Assembly: GCA_036374175.1 (NCBI GenBank) | Contig: DASUUH010000149.1 | Span: forward strand, 12,919-76,918 | From: JASLBX01 sp036374175 | GTDB taxonomy: Bacteria > Actinomycetota > Actinomycetes > Jiangellales > Jiangellaceae | Direction: 5' to 3' | DNA length: 64,000 nucleotides | Part shown: positions 35,655 to 43,278 of the stretch, in pieces | How the letters are laid out: each line of letters opens with the position of its first letter | Position numbering within the stretch: the first letter of the stretch is position 1 | Notes under the pieces: generated by a model | Told to the model about the DNA's origin: nothing | Databases searched by the model: none | The model's input: only the letters and a program-made list of their open reading frames with translations | Position numbers and translations under genes: made by a program

Positions 35655-38237
35655 GTGAAGCTGATCGAGCGCGAGGCCGCCTTGGCAGCGCTTGATGAGC
35701 GACTGGCCGAGGCTCTCCAAGGGGACGGCTCGGTGGTTCTGGTCCATGGCGAAGCAGGCATCGGCAAGACGAGCTTGTTGCGGACGTGGACCGCCAACTT
35801 GCCGCAGGGTATTCGACTCGCGTGGGGCGCGTGTGATCCGCTCACCACACCAAGCCCGCTTGCGCCCCTTCGCGAGGCAGCCCCGGAGTTGGGCGGAGAC
35901 GTAAGCCGGGCGCTCGGCAGCGGTGTGTCCACTATCGAGGCGTTCGCAGCAGTTGTCGCCGAACTGCGGAAAAGGACGCGTGTCGTCGTGTTCGAGGACC
36001 TGCAGTGGGCCGACGAAGCGACGCTGGACCTGCTGCGCTACGCCGGCCGGCGCATCGAGTCGACTCCGTCCATGCTGGTGCTGAGCGTGCGTGATGACGA
36101 GCCGGCGGACACCGCCGCGTTGCAGGCGGTCATCGGGGAACTCAGCCGTGCCGGCGTACTCACCCGCGTACGGCTGCGGCCCTTGTCACCGGCCGGCGTC
36201 GCCCGACTGTTGGCCGGACGCCGGGACGATGCCGATGTTGTGTACCGGCGGACCGGTGGCAACCCGTTCTTCGTGACAGAAGTGACCGAACATGCCGACG
36301 AACCGGTGCCCGACACCGTTCGCGATGCAGTGCTCGCACGCCTCGCCACGCTGCACGATAAGGAACGGGCGGTCCTGGAGCTCCTGGCGTGCGTACCCGG
36401 CCGAGTCGACGACACGCTGGCCGCCACACTTGTCGAGGGCGGCACCGCACTTGACGGGTTGATCGCCAAGGGGCTGCTGTCCGTGGAAGGCCGCGGCGTC
36501 ACCTTTCGGCATGAATTGGTCCGGCTGGCGGTCGTGGAGTCACTTCCCGCCTTTCGTCGCCGTGACTTGCATCGCACGATCCTGGCGGCACTCGAGCAGC
36601 GAACCGACACGGACCCTGCGGTCCTCACTCACCATGCGGTGCAGGCGGCGGCAGCCGACCGGGTACACCTGCATGCCCGCCTGGCGGCGGCGGACGCGGC
36701 CGCGGCCGGCGCTCACCGCGAAGCGGCCAGCTTCCTGCTGGCCGCCCTCGAAACCGCTGACCGGCTCGGTGCGCGGGATCGGGCGGAATTGCTCGAGGCC
36801 CGCTCGTACGAGCTGTACTTGACCGATCGGGTCGACGAGGCGATCGCCACGCGGGAAGAAGCGGTTGCGCTCCGCGCACAGATCGGCGATACGATCGCCG
36901 TCGGGTCCGGCCACCGCTGGCTCTCACGGTTCTCCTGGTTTTCCGGGCGGCGAATGCAAGCTGAGCGTCACGCTGAGCGTGCCGTGGAGTTGCTCGAAGA
37001 AGCCGGCGACGGCCGGGAACTCGGTTTCGCCTACAGCAACCGCTCGCAGCTGGTCATGCTGGCACGCGACGAGGCCGCTGCGATCACGTGGGGCGAGCGC
37101 GCGCTCGAAGTGGCCGAACGGCTCGGAGACGTCGAGTTGCGGGCCCACGCACTGAACAATGTGGGCACGGCGCTCGGACATATCGGCGACCCCAAGGGTC
37201 ACGACATGCTGATTGAGAGCGTCGCCCTCGCCCGTCAACACGGCCTGGACGAACACGTAGCGCGCGGCTACACAAACCTCGTCTGGCAGGCGGTCGAACA
37301 CCGGCAGTTCGCGTACGGCGAGCCTCTGTTGCGCGAGGGTCTGGCGTTCGCGGCTCAGCGCGACCTCGACGCCTGGCGGCGATACATGCTCGGCTGCCGG
37401 GCCCGCCACCACCTGCTGCGTGGGCGGCTGACGGCGGCCGCTGACGACGCCACCGCAGTGTTGGCAGAACCGGCGAGCCCGGTGAGCCGAATCTGGCCGC
37501 TGATGGTCCTTGGCCAGGTTCGTACTCGGCGCGGGGATCCCGGCGCGGGCGAGGTACTGGCCGAGGCGTGGGCGCTCGGGGTGCAGGTGGGTGAGATTCT
37601 ACGGCTGGCGCCGCTGGTAGCCGCACGCGCTGAGCACTCTTGGGCGGCAGGGATCGAACCTCCGCTTGACGAGTTCCGCGACGTCTACAAACAGCTTCGC
37701 ACTGTCCACGACGGGTGGCTGGTGGGAGAAGCCCTGACTTGGTTACGCCGGATCGGCGAAGCCGTCGAGCCTGCGCCGGACGTGGTCCTGCCAGAGCCGT
37801 ACCAACTCGAACTGGCCGGCCAGTACTTTGCCGCAGCGTCGGTCTGGCGCGAGCTGAGCTGCCCCTACGATGCGGCTATCGCGCTTGCCGACTCAGGTAC
37901 CGAGCAGGGATTGCTCCAAGCGCTGGAGCTATTGACCGAACTGGGCGCGGAGGGTACGGCACGTCGCGTTCGCCAGCAGCTGCGCGAGCTCGGTGCATCG
38001 GGCGTGCCCCGGGGCCCGCGACCGACGACCCGAGCCAACCCCGCACTACTCACCGCCCGGCAGGTTGAAGTTGTCGCGTTGCTCGCCGCCGGCCTGACCA
38101 ACGCGGAGATCGCCGACGAGCTGGTGATATCGCCGAAGACCGCCGGCCACCACGTGTCGGCGATCTTGGAGAAACTGGGCGCCCGATCGCGGATCGAGGC
38201 CGCCAACATCGCTCGCGAACTGGGGCTCACTGGGTGA
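35655..38237 (+). CDS. Large ATP-binding LuxR (LAL) family regulator
   Basis: 860 aa. The AAA-type NTPase at the N-terminus has Walker A GEAGIGKT (residues 32-39) and Walker B VVVFEDLQWADE. A helical TPR-like middle (about 330-780) follows. The C-terminal LuxR HTH is LTARQVEVVALLAAGLTNAEIADELVIS, then KTAGHHVSAILEKLGARSR. LAL proteins are transcriptional activators. The GTG start at 35655 has TTAAG upstream. The direct repeats at 38244-38276, in front of the next two genes, are a likely target. Confidence 0.92.
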   Translation: MKLIEREAALAALDERLAEALQGDGSVVLVHGEAGIGKTSLLRTWTANLPQGIRLAWGACDPLTTPSPLAPLREAAPELGGDVSRALGSGVSTIEAFAAVVAELRKRTRVVVFEDLQWADEATLDLLRYAGRRIESTPSMLVLSVRDDEPADTAALQAVIGELSRAGVLTRVRLRPLSPAGVARLLAGRRDDADVVYRRTGGNPFFVTEVTEHADEPVPDTVRDAVLARLATLHDKERAVLELLACVPGRVDDTLAATLVEGGTALDGLIAKGLLSVEGRGVTFRHELVRLAVVESLPAFRRRDLHRTILAALEQRTDTDPAVLTHHAVQAAAADRVHLHARLAAADAAAAGAHREAASFLLAALETADRLGARDRAELLEARSYELYLTDRVDEAIATREEAVALRAQIGDTIAVGSGHRWLSRFSWFSGRRMQAERHAERAVELLEEAGDGRELGFAYSNRSQLVMLARDEAAAITWGERALEVAERLGDVELRAHALNNVGTALGHIGDPKGHDMLIESVALARQHGLDEHVARGYTNLVWQAVEHRQFAYGEPLLREGLAFAAQRDLDAWRRYMLGCRARHHLLRGRLTAAADDATAVLAEPASPVSRIWPLMVLGQVRTRRGDPGAGEVLAEAWALGVQVGEILRLAPLVAARAEHSWAAGIEPPLDEFRDVYKQLRTVHDGWLVGEALTWLRRIGEAVEPAPDVVLPEPYQLELAGQYFAAASVWRELSCPYDAAIALADSGTEQGLLQALELLTELGAEGTARRVRQQLRELGASGVPRGPRPTTRANPALLTARQVEVVALLAAGLTNAEIADELVISPKTAGHHVSAILEKLGARSRIEAANIARELGLTG

Positions 38238-38243
38238 TCCGCA

Positions 38244-38276
38244 CTCTCCAACATGGGGATCGGCGCTCGCCAACAT
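38244..38276. promoter_or_regulatory. Direct-repeat operator with 22-base period
   Basis: CTCTCCAACAT (38244-38254) and CTCGCCAACAT (38266-38276), 10 of 11 bases the same and exactly 22 bases (two helical turns) apart. They lie between the LAL regulator stop and the DUF4242 gene, about 85-117 bases before its start. Such spacing fits a LuxR-type activator site on one face of the helix. Confidence 0.6.
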
Positions 38277-38361
38277 AGGAATTCCACCCGATGTAGGGCC
38301 CCGTGGTGCGCTCATACGTTGCTCATGTCGCTCAACAACCAACCAACCCGAAGGAGACGAC

Positions 38362-38655
38362 ATGAACCTCTACGCAATTCGCCGCCGGGACTACTGGGGC
38401 ACCCCTGAGCAACTCCAGGCGACGGCGGCCAAGTCGGCGCAGGTCGGCGAGGAGATGGCCGACGACGTCCGCTGGATCCGCAGCTACGTGGTCCAGGAGG
38501 AGTCGGGCAAGCTCGGCACGGTCTGCATCTACCAGGGCACCAGCCCGGAGAAGGTGCGCGAGCAGGCCGAGCGCAGCGGCATGCCGGCAGACGAGGTGTC
38601 CCTCGTGATCGACACCGTCCTCGTCCGTGAAGACCCAGTAGCCGCCGCCCTCTGA
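38362..38655 (+). CDS. DUF4242 protein (SCO4226 nickel-binding family)
   Basis: 97 aa small ferredoxin-like fold. MNLYAIRRRDYWGTPEQLQ, VRWIRSYVVQEESGKLGTVCIYQ and GMPADEVSLVIDTVL match DUF4242; the Streptomyces member SCO4226 was described as a nickel-binding protein. A strong AAGGAG ribosome site precedes the ATG. Target genes of the LAL regulator are expected here. Metal binding is inference. Confidence 0.85.
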   Translation: MNLYAIRRRDYWGTPEQLQATAAKSAQVGEEMADDVRWIRSYVVQEESGKLGTVCIYQGTSPEKVREQAERSGMPADEVSLVIDTVLVREDPVAAAL

Positions 38656-38686
38656 CGCTACGTCCACATCTTTCGAAAGGATTCTC

Positions 38687-39043
38687 ATGTACCGCTTCCA
38701 GACCGCAAAGTCTCGCCGGGCTCTTATCGCGCTGGCCCTGCCGGTGATCGCCGCCGCTTCGCTGGTGCCGGCCTCGATGGCCGCCGCCGACGCGACGTGT
38801 TCCGGCACGCTCGACATCGCCAACCACGGCGAGCACATCGTCGCCGACTACATCACCGGGCTCGGCCGTGAAAACGTCGAGTGGTCGCCGAGCGGCGGCC
38901 TCGTCGGTGAAGCACTGGCCGGCACGGGTGCCGCGGTGCCCGGCGCGCCAGGCCCGGGCTCGCACTTCGTGCACGGCTTCGCACCCGGCGCGTCGTTCTG
39001 CCTCGACCAGTCCCAGTCGCCGGGCGCCCACCCCGGCCCGTAG
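38687..39043 (+). CDS. Small secreted protein of unknown function
   Basis: 118 aa. A signal peptide is clear (KSRRALIALALPVIAAASLVPASMAAADA), so it is exported. The mature part is about 85 residues, with two cysteines (CSGTL and FCLDQ) that could form a disulfide, and is Gly/Pro/His rich (VHGFAPGA). No family recognised. The AAAGGA ribosome site and 31-base gap suggest it is in an operon with the DUF4242 gene. Confidence 0.75.
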   Translation: MYRFQTAKSRRALIALALPVIAAASLVPASMAAADATCSGTLDIANHGEHIVADYITGLGRENVEWSPSGGLVGEALAGTGAAVPGAPGPGSHFVHGFAPGASFCLDQSQSPGAHPGP

Positions 39044-39070
39044 CCAAGGCTTTCCGTCCACCACCCCCTC

Positions 39071-39132
39071 GTTGATCACGGGCGAATGGCCCCTTCCGCA
39101 CTGCCGGAAGGGGCCATTCGTCCATGATCAAC
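39071..39132. terminator. TGATCA-type palindrome, likely bidirectional terminator
   Basis: Outer arms GTTGATCA (39071-39078) and TGATCAAC (39125-39132) surround inner 16-base arms CGAATGGCCCCTTCCG (39083-39098) and CGGAAGGGGCCATTCG (39105-39120) around a 6-base loop. It lies between the convergent secreted-protein and ABC-permease genes. The TGATCA ends relate it to the family B palindromes, but the stem differs. Confidence 0.85.
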
Positions 39133-39134
39133 GG

Positions 39135-39911
39135 CTAGACGGCGCGCTGGTAGGCGCGGAATGCCCGCGCCGACAGCCACGTCATGACGACCGCAAGCGC
39201 CGCCAGCAGGGCGATCCGCCCGCCGACCAGACCCCAATCGGGGCTTGCGGCCAGCGCCTCACGGCTTGCCACCACCGCCCAGTCGACCGGGTTGAAGGTA
39301 GCGACCGTCCCGATCCAGTCCGGCAGCAACGCCGGCGCCATCAGCGTCGAGGACAAGAACAGCAGCGGGAATGCCAGGAACTGGAAGATGCCGATCAAAG
39401 CTTCTCCAGTCCGCAGCAGCAACGCGGCCGCACACGAAAGCGCCGCGAACAGCACCGCCAGCAGCACCGCCGCGGCGAGCACGACGAGTATGCCGACGAC
39501 GCCGCCGTCGTATCGCGCACCCATGAGCAACGCGACGCCGAACACGATCAGCGACTGGACGATAGTCACGGCCGCCTGGTACACCAGGATGCCGTTGATG
39601 ATCGCGACGCGTCGCACCGGCGAAGCCAGGTAGCGGTCCATCACGCCGCGGTCCATGTCATCGATGAGCGTGTTGCCTGCCCAGCCGGCGTTCATCATCG
39701 CGGTCATCACGATCACGCCAGGGGTCAGGTAAGCGACGTAACTGGTGCCACCGAACCCCGGCAGCTCGACCACCCGCTCGAACAGCTGGCTGAACAGCAG
39801 CAGCCACACCATCGGCTGGATAAGAGTGAACGCCAGGTACGCCGGCTGCCGGTACAAGATCCGCACGGTTCGGACGGCAAGGTGCGTCGAGTGTGCAAGA
39901 GCGGTTGTCAT
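39135..39911 (-). CDS. ABC-2 type drug/polyketide-exporter permease
   Basis: 258 aa with six predicted membrane helices, in the DrrB/ABC-2 family: TLIQPMVWLLLFSQLF, PGVIVMTAMMNAGWAG and MDRYLASPVRRVAIINGILVYQA. The ATG overlaps the ATPase stop (ATGA). With the ATPase it forms an exporter; substrate unknown. A PadR regulator follows upstream, a common arrangement for drug-responsive exporters. Confidence 0.92.
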   Translation of the reverse strand: MTTALAHSTHLAVRTVRILYRQPAYLAFTLIQPMVWLLLFSQLFERVVELPGFGGTSYVAYLTPGVIVMTAMMNAGWAGNTLIDDMDRGVMDRYLASPVRRVAIINGILVYQAAVTIVQSLIVFGVALLMGARYDGGVVGILVVLAAAVLLAVLFAALSCAAALLLRTGEALIGIFQFLAFPLLFLSSTLMAPALLPDWIGTVATFNPVDWAVVASREALAASPDWGLVGGRIALLAALAVVMTWLSARAFRAYQRAV

Positions 39912-40909
39912 GCCGCGACCTCCTTCGTGCCGGCCTCGTCGGCGGCCTGAAACGACCGGCCGGCGTGACGCAGGTAGACATCGTCGAGGGACGGACGGGC
40001 GACGGTGACCGACGCCAGCGGGATCTGTGCGGCGTCGAGCGCGGCGAGCACGCCCGGCAGGGTGGCTGCACCATTGCCGACACGTGCCCGCACCATCGCA
40101 CCGTCCGTGGCGACCTCACGAACGCCGGTAACCGTTTCGATGGCCGTGCGAGCGTGACCGTTGACGGCGGGCTCGGCCAGCTCGATCTGCACCGTGTCGC
40201 CGGACAGTTCGCCCTTAAGCTGCTCAGGCGTGCCCGCTGCTACGACTTGGCCGCGATCGACGATCGCCAGCCGGCTGGCGAGGCGGTCGGCCTCGTCCAG
40301 GTAATGCGTGGTGAGCAGGACGGTCAGGCCATCGGACCGGGTCAGCTCCGCGATCTCGGACCACATGTCGGCTCGTGCCTCGGGGTCCAGGCCCGTGGTG
40401 GGCTCGTCCAGGAAAAGCACCTGCGGACGGTGGATGAGCCCGAGTGCGACGTCCAACTTGCGCTGCATGCCGCCTGACCAAGACTTGGTGATGCGGCCGG
40501 CAGCCTCTGTCAGGCCGAACCGCTCGAACAGCTCGGCCGAGCGCTGTTTGATGTGCCGGCTGGACAAGCCGTAAATGCGGCCCTGCAGGGTGAGGTTCTC
40601 CCATCCCGTCGCGGTGGGGTCGAAGCACGGCTTCTGCGGCACGTAGCCGATCACGCGCCGGACGCCGGCGGGATCTCGTCGCACATCGATCCCCCCGACG
40701 GAGGCCTCGCCGGTGTCGGGCGAGGCGAGCGTGGTGACGATCTTGACGGTTGTGGACTTGCCGGCGCCGTTCGGGCCGAGCAAGCCGAAGACGGAACCGG
40801 CTGGGACGGCGAAGGTGACGCCGTCCAGCGCCCGGACCGCCTTGGCGCCTTTGCCATACGTTTTGGTCAGGCCGGACGCCTCGATGGCGAGGCGGGTCGA
40901 TTCGGACAT
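39908..40909 (-). CDS. DrrA-type ABC transporter ATPase
   Basis: 333 aa. Walker A is GPNGAGKST, the signature is SWSGGMQRKLDVA, Walker B is VLFLDEPTTGLD, and the switch His is in TTHYLDEADRLA, the DrrA/DauA family arrangement with a C-terminal regulatory tail of about 90 residues. ATG at 40909 follows GAGGGAGA. It is transcribed with the permease and probably controlled by the PadR gene at 41070. Confidence 0.94.
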   Translation of the reverse strand: MSESTRLAIEASGLTKTYGKGAKAVRALDGVTFAVPAGSVFGLLGPNGAGKSTTVKIVTTLASPDTGEASVGGIDVRRDPAGVRRVIGYVPQKPCFDPTATGWENLTLQGRIYGLSSRHIKQRSAELFERFGLTEAAGRITKSWSGGMQRKLDVALGLIHRPQVLFLDEPTTGLDPEARADMWSEIAELTRSDGLTVLLTTHYLDEADRLASRLAIVDRGQVVAAGTPEQLKGELSGDTVQIELAEPAVNGHARTAIETVTGVREVATDGAMVRARVGNGAATLPGVLAALDAAQIPLASVTVARPSLDDVYLRHAGRSFQAADEAGTKEVAA

Positions 40910-41069
40910 GGTTCTCCCTCCAAGTGGGTGAGGAGAGCCGATGTGCCGCGACTGGCCTACGCTTACAGGTGCGACGCCTTGGGCTGTAGGCCCCCGTGGT
41001 ACTCGGCTCAAGCGTTTCGGATGGCCCCTGGCTGGTGGTGTTGCCGCACCGCGGTCGGGGGCCGTTCTG

Positions 41070-41756
41070 CTACTCGAATTCGTGCGCGTGGTCGATCCAG
41101 GCGAAGTCCTCCTTGAACTCTTCGATCACGATGGCCCAGATCTCGTCATGCGACAGACCTGTGCCGCGAAGCTCATGAATCCGCCGCCAGCCGGCGAGCC
41201 CACTGAACGAGCCGTTTCGCATGTCGTCCAGCAGGGCGGTCAGGAACTCCACCTCCGCAGCGAGAATGGCGAGCTCATACTCGTGCTCCACGGCGAACAG
41301 GCGCGGCATGCCACCATCGAGGGCCCGGGCGATCAGCTTCTGGCCGTTCTCCAGCGCGGCCCGCTGCGTCGACAGGCGGCGCTCGAGCAGTTCGGTGGCC
41401 TCTTCCGGCGGCAAGGCGGGCATCAGCGACAGCGCCGCTTCGAACTGGGGGAAATCTTTGACCGGCTTGCTGAGAAGTTCGCTGAGCCAGTCGATCATCT
41501 CCTGCTGGCCGGCTTCGGTGATTGCGTACACGGTTCGTTCCGGCCGGTTACCCGCCCGAACGGTCTCGCGAACTTCGATCAGTCCGCGGTTCTGTAGCGA
41601 CTCCACGACGGAGTAGAGCGACCCATAATTGATCTTGATGCTGTCTTCCTTGCGGCGCTCCTTGAGCGTGGCCGACATCTGGTACGGATGCATCGGCTGC
41701 TCGTACAGCAGCACGAGCACCGCGAGAGCCAGCGGGTTTCGTCGAGTCGCCGCCAT
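41070..41756 (-). CDS. PadR-family transcriptional regulator with C-terminal Vir-type domain
   Basis: 228 aa. The winged helix LALAVLVLLYEQPMHPYQMSATL, INYGSLYSVVESLQNRGLI and RTVYAITEAGQQEM is PadR-type; the C-terminal helical part (LSLMPALPPEEATELLERRL) is the dimerisation arm. ATG at 41756 follows ACGGAGG. It precedes the exporter on the same strand, and a TACTC-N6-GAGTA palindrome lies just upstream, so it probably represses itself and the exporter until a drug binds. Confidence 0.92.
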   Translation of the reverse strand: MAATRRNPLALAVLVLLYEQPMHPYQMSATLKERRKEDSIKINYGSLYSVVESLQNRGLIEVRETVRAGNRPERTVYAITEAGQQEMIDWLSELLSKPVKDFPQFEAALSLMPALPPEEATELLERRLSTQRAALENGQKLIARALDGGMPRLFAVEHEYELAILAAEVEFLTALLDDMRNGSFSGLAGWRRIHELRGTGLSHDEIWAIVIEEFKEDFAWIDHAHEFE

Positions 41757-41783
41757 ACTCGCCTCCGTACATCCGATCTCGGT

Positions 41784-41799
41784 TACTCTGAGTCGAGTA
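41784..41799. promoter_or_regulatory. Palindromic PadR operator candidate
   Basis: TACTC (41784-41788), six bases, GAGTA (41795-41799), about 30 bases before the PadR start. TATTAT (41798-41803, plus strand) overlaps the right arm. The palindrome and its place point to autoregulation. Not confirmed. Confidence 0.5.
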
Positions 41800-41889
41800 T
41801 TATGGGCAGGGTATGGCGTTGTCAAGACCTAATCGGCTTGTTGTGGTGGCGGTGGTGGTGGTCGGGCGTCCGCGAGGAGATCAGGTGAT

Positions 41890-43230
41890 CTAGGAGGCGG
41901 CGACCCAGTCGGCGAGGCGGTTGATGGCGTCGAAGGTGGGGTTGCAGTACTTCTTCAAGAAGTCCTGCCCCGGCTCCTCGTCCTCGCCCAGTTCGGCTGC
42001 AGCCTCCAGCGCCGCTCCGCCGTCGAAGTCAACACACGAAATGCGTACCGACAGCTCATGCTCGGGACGGCCGAAGACGCTGCCCGGCAGGAACGCCACT
42101 CCGAGGTCGTCGAGCGCCCGGTCGCACAGTTCCCGGCTCGACTTGATGCCCCGCGCCGACAGCCGGGTCCGCGGCTCGCTGAAGTTCGGAAACAGATAGA
42201 ACCCGCCCTTAGGTACGGCGAGTTCGGCACCTACCGAACGCAGCCGGTCGTAGCTGTACAGCATCAGCCCCCGCAAGACCTTCCGCGACCGGTCGAGGTA
42301 GTCGTCCCACTCCGCGCTCGGCTCGAAGCCGTGAATCGCTGCGTACTGGATCGGCGCCGAGGTCGAGGTGAATGTCTCGCTGGCCACCGCCGCCATAGCG
42401 TCGACCAGCCAGCTCAGCGTCGCCGGAAAGGCGAATGCCCCGAGCCGCCAGCCGCCGGCACCGCCCCATTTCGACAGGCCGTTGCTGATGATCGTGCCCT
42501 CGGGGTAGAACCGCGCTATGGAGACGTGATCGCCATCGAAGCGCAGGCCGCTGTATATCTCGTCGGCGAGCAGCAGCACCCGGTACTTGCGGGCCACCTC
42601 CGCGATCTCGCGCAACTGCTGTTCGGAGTAGGCAGAGCCGGTCGGGTTGCCCGGATAGTTGAGGATCAGCAGCCGGGGACGGTGCGGGTCGGCGGCGCAC
42701 AAGGTCTCCAGCGCCTCGGGAGTGACACCCAACCCGGTCTCGATCTCGGTGGGCAACCAATGCAGGTTACGGCCGATGATCCGGGCCTGCGGCGCGTACG
42801 ACACCCAACTCGGCGCGGGGATGACGAGATCGCCGTAATAGACGAGCTGGACGAGGAACATCAGCTCCTTCGTGCCGGGCCCGATGAGCACGTTTTCGGG
42901 CAGGTATTCCAGGCCTTGAGTGCGCCGGTAATAACCGACGATTGCGCGGCGTAGCTCGGGAAGGCCCTTGACCGCGAGGTAGTCCTTTTCGGCGGCGTGC
43001 TCACGCAGCGCGCGGACCATCACGTCGGGTACCGGAAACGGTGATTGGCCCAGCCCGAGCCGGACCACATCCTGCCCGTCACGGACCAACACGGCACAGC
43101 GCTCGTTGATCGCTACCGTCGCCGACTTCGACAGGCCCCGCACGTTTAGATTCAGCTGGACCTGCGGTGATAATTCCGCTTCGACCACTCCGTTAGTGAC
43201 TGAGGCAGCCACCGGTTCCTCTTTCAACAC
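41890..43230 (-). CDS. PLP-dependent class I/II aminotransferase
   Basis: 446 aa. The GTG at 43230 was chosen for its GAGGGGG ribosome site; an upstream TTG at 43272 is also open. ILNYPGNPTGSAYSEQQL, LLADEIYSGLRF and ISNGLSKWGGAGGWRLGAF (PLP Lys in SKW) give fold type I aminotransferase. The family's subclass is unclear (aspartate/aromatic-like). It lies 48 bases downstream of the second ValRS on the same strand; a role in branched-chain or analogue amino acid metabolism is possible but unproven. Confidence 0.88.
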   Translation of the reverse strand: MLKEEPVAASVTNGVVEAELSPQVQLNLNVRGLSKSATVAINERCAVLVRDGQDVVRLGLGQSPFPVPDVMVRALREHAAEKDYLAVKGLPELRRAIVGYYRRTQGLEYLPENVLIGPGTKELMFLVQLVYYGDLVIPAPSWVSYAPQARIIGRNLHWLPTEIETGLGVTPEALETLCAADPHRPRLLILNYPGNPTGSAYSEQQLREIAEVARKYRVLLLADEIYSGLRFDGDHVSIARFYPEGTIISNGLSKWGGAGGWRLGAFAFPATLSWLVDAMAAVASETFTSTSAPIQYAAIHGFEPSAEWDDYLDRSRKVLRGLMLYSYDRLRSVGAELAVPKGGFYLFPNFSEPRTRLSARGIKSSRELCDRALDDLGVAFLPGSVFGRPEHELSVRISCVDFDGGAALEAAAELGEDEEPGQDFLKKYCNPTFDAINRLADWVAAS

Positions 43231-43278
43231 CTGGTCCCCCTCATGACCTGCGGTACCTCCCCGCGCTGCCAACCATAA

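Noticed and set aside
41840..41870. GGT/GGC-rich simple repeat upstream of PadR
   Set aside because: Short low-complexity tract with no symmetry; common in high-GC intergenic DNA.
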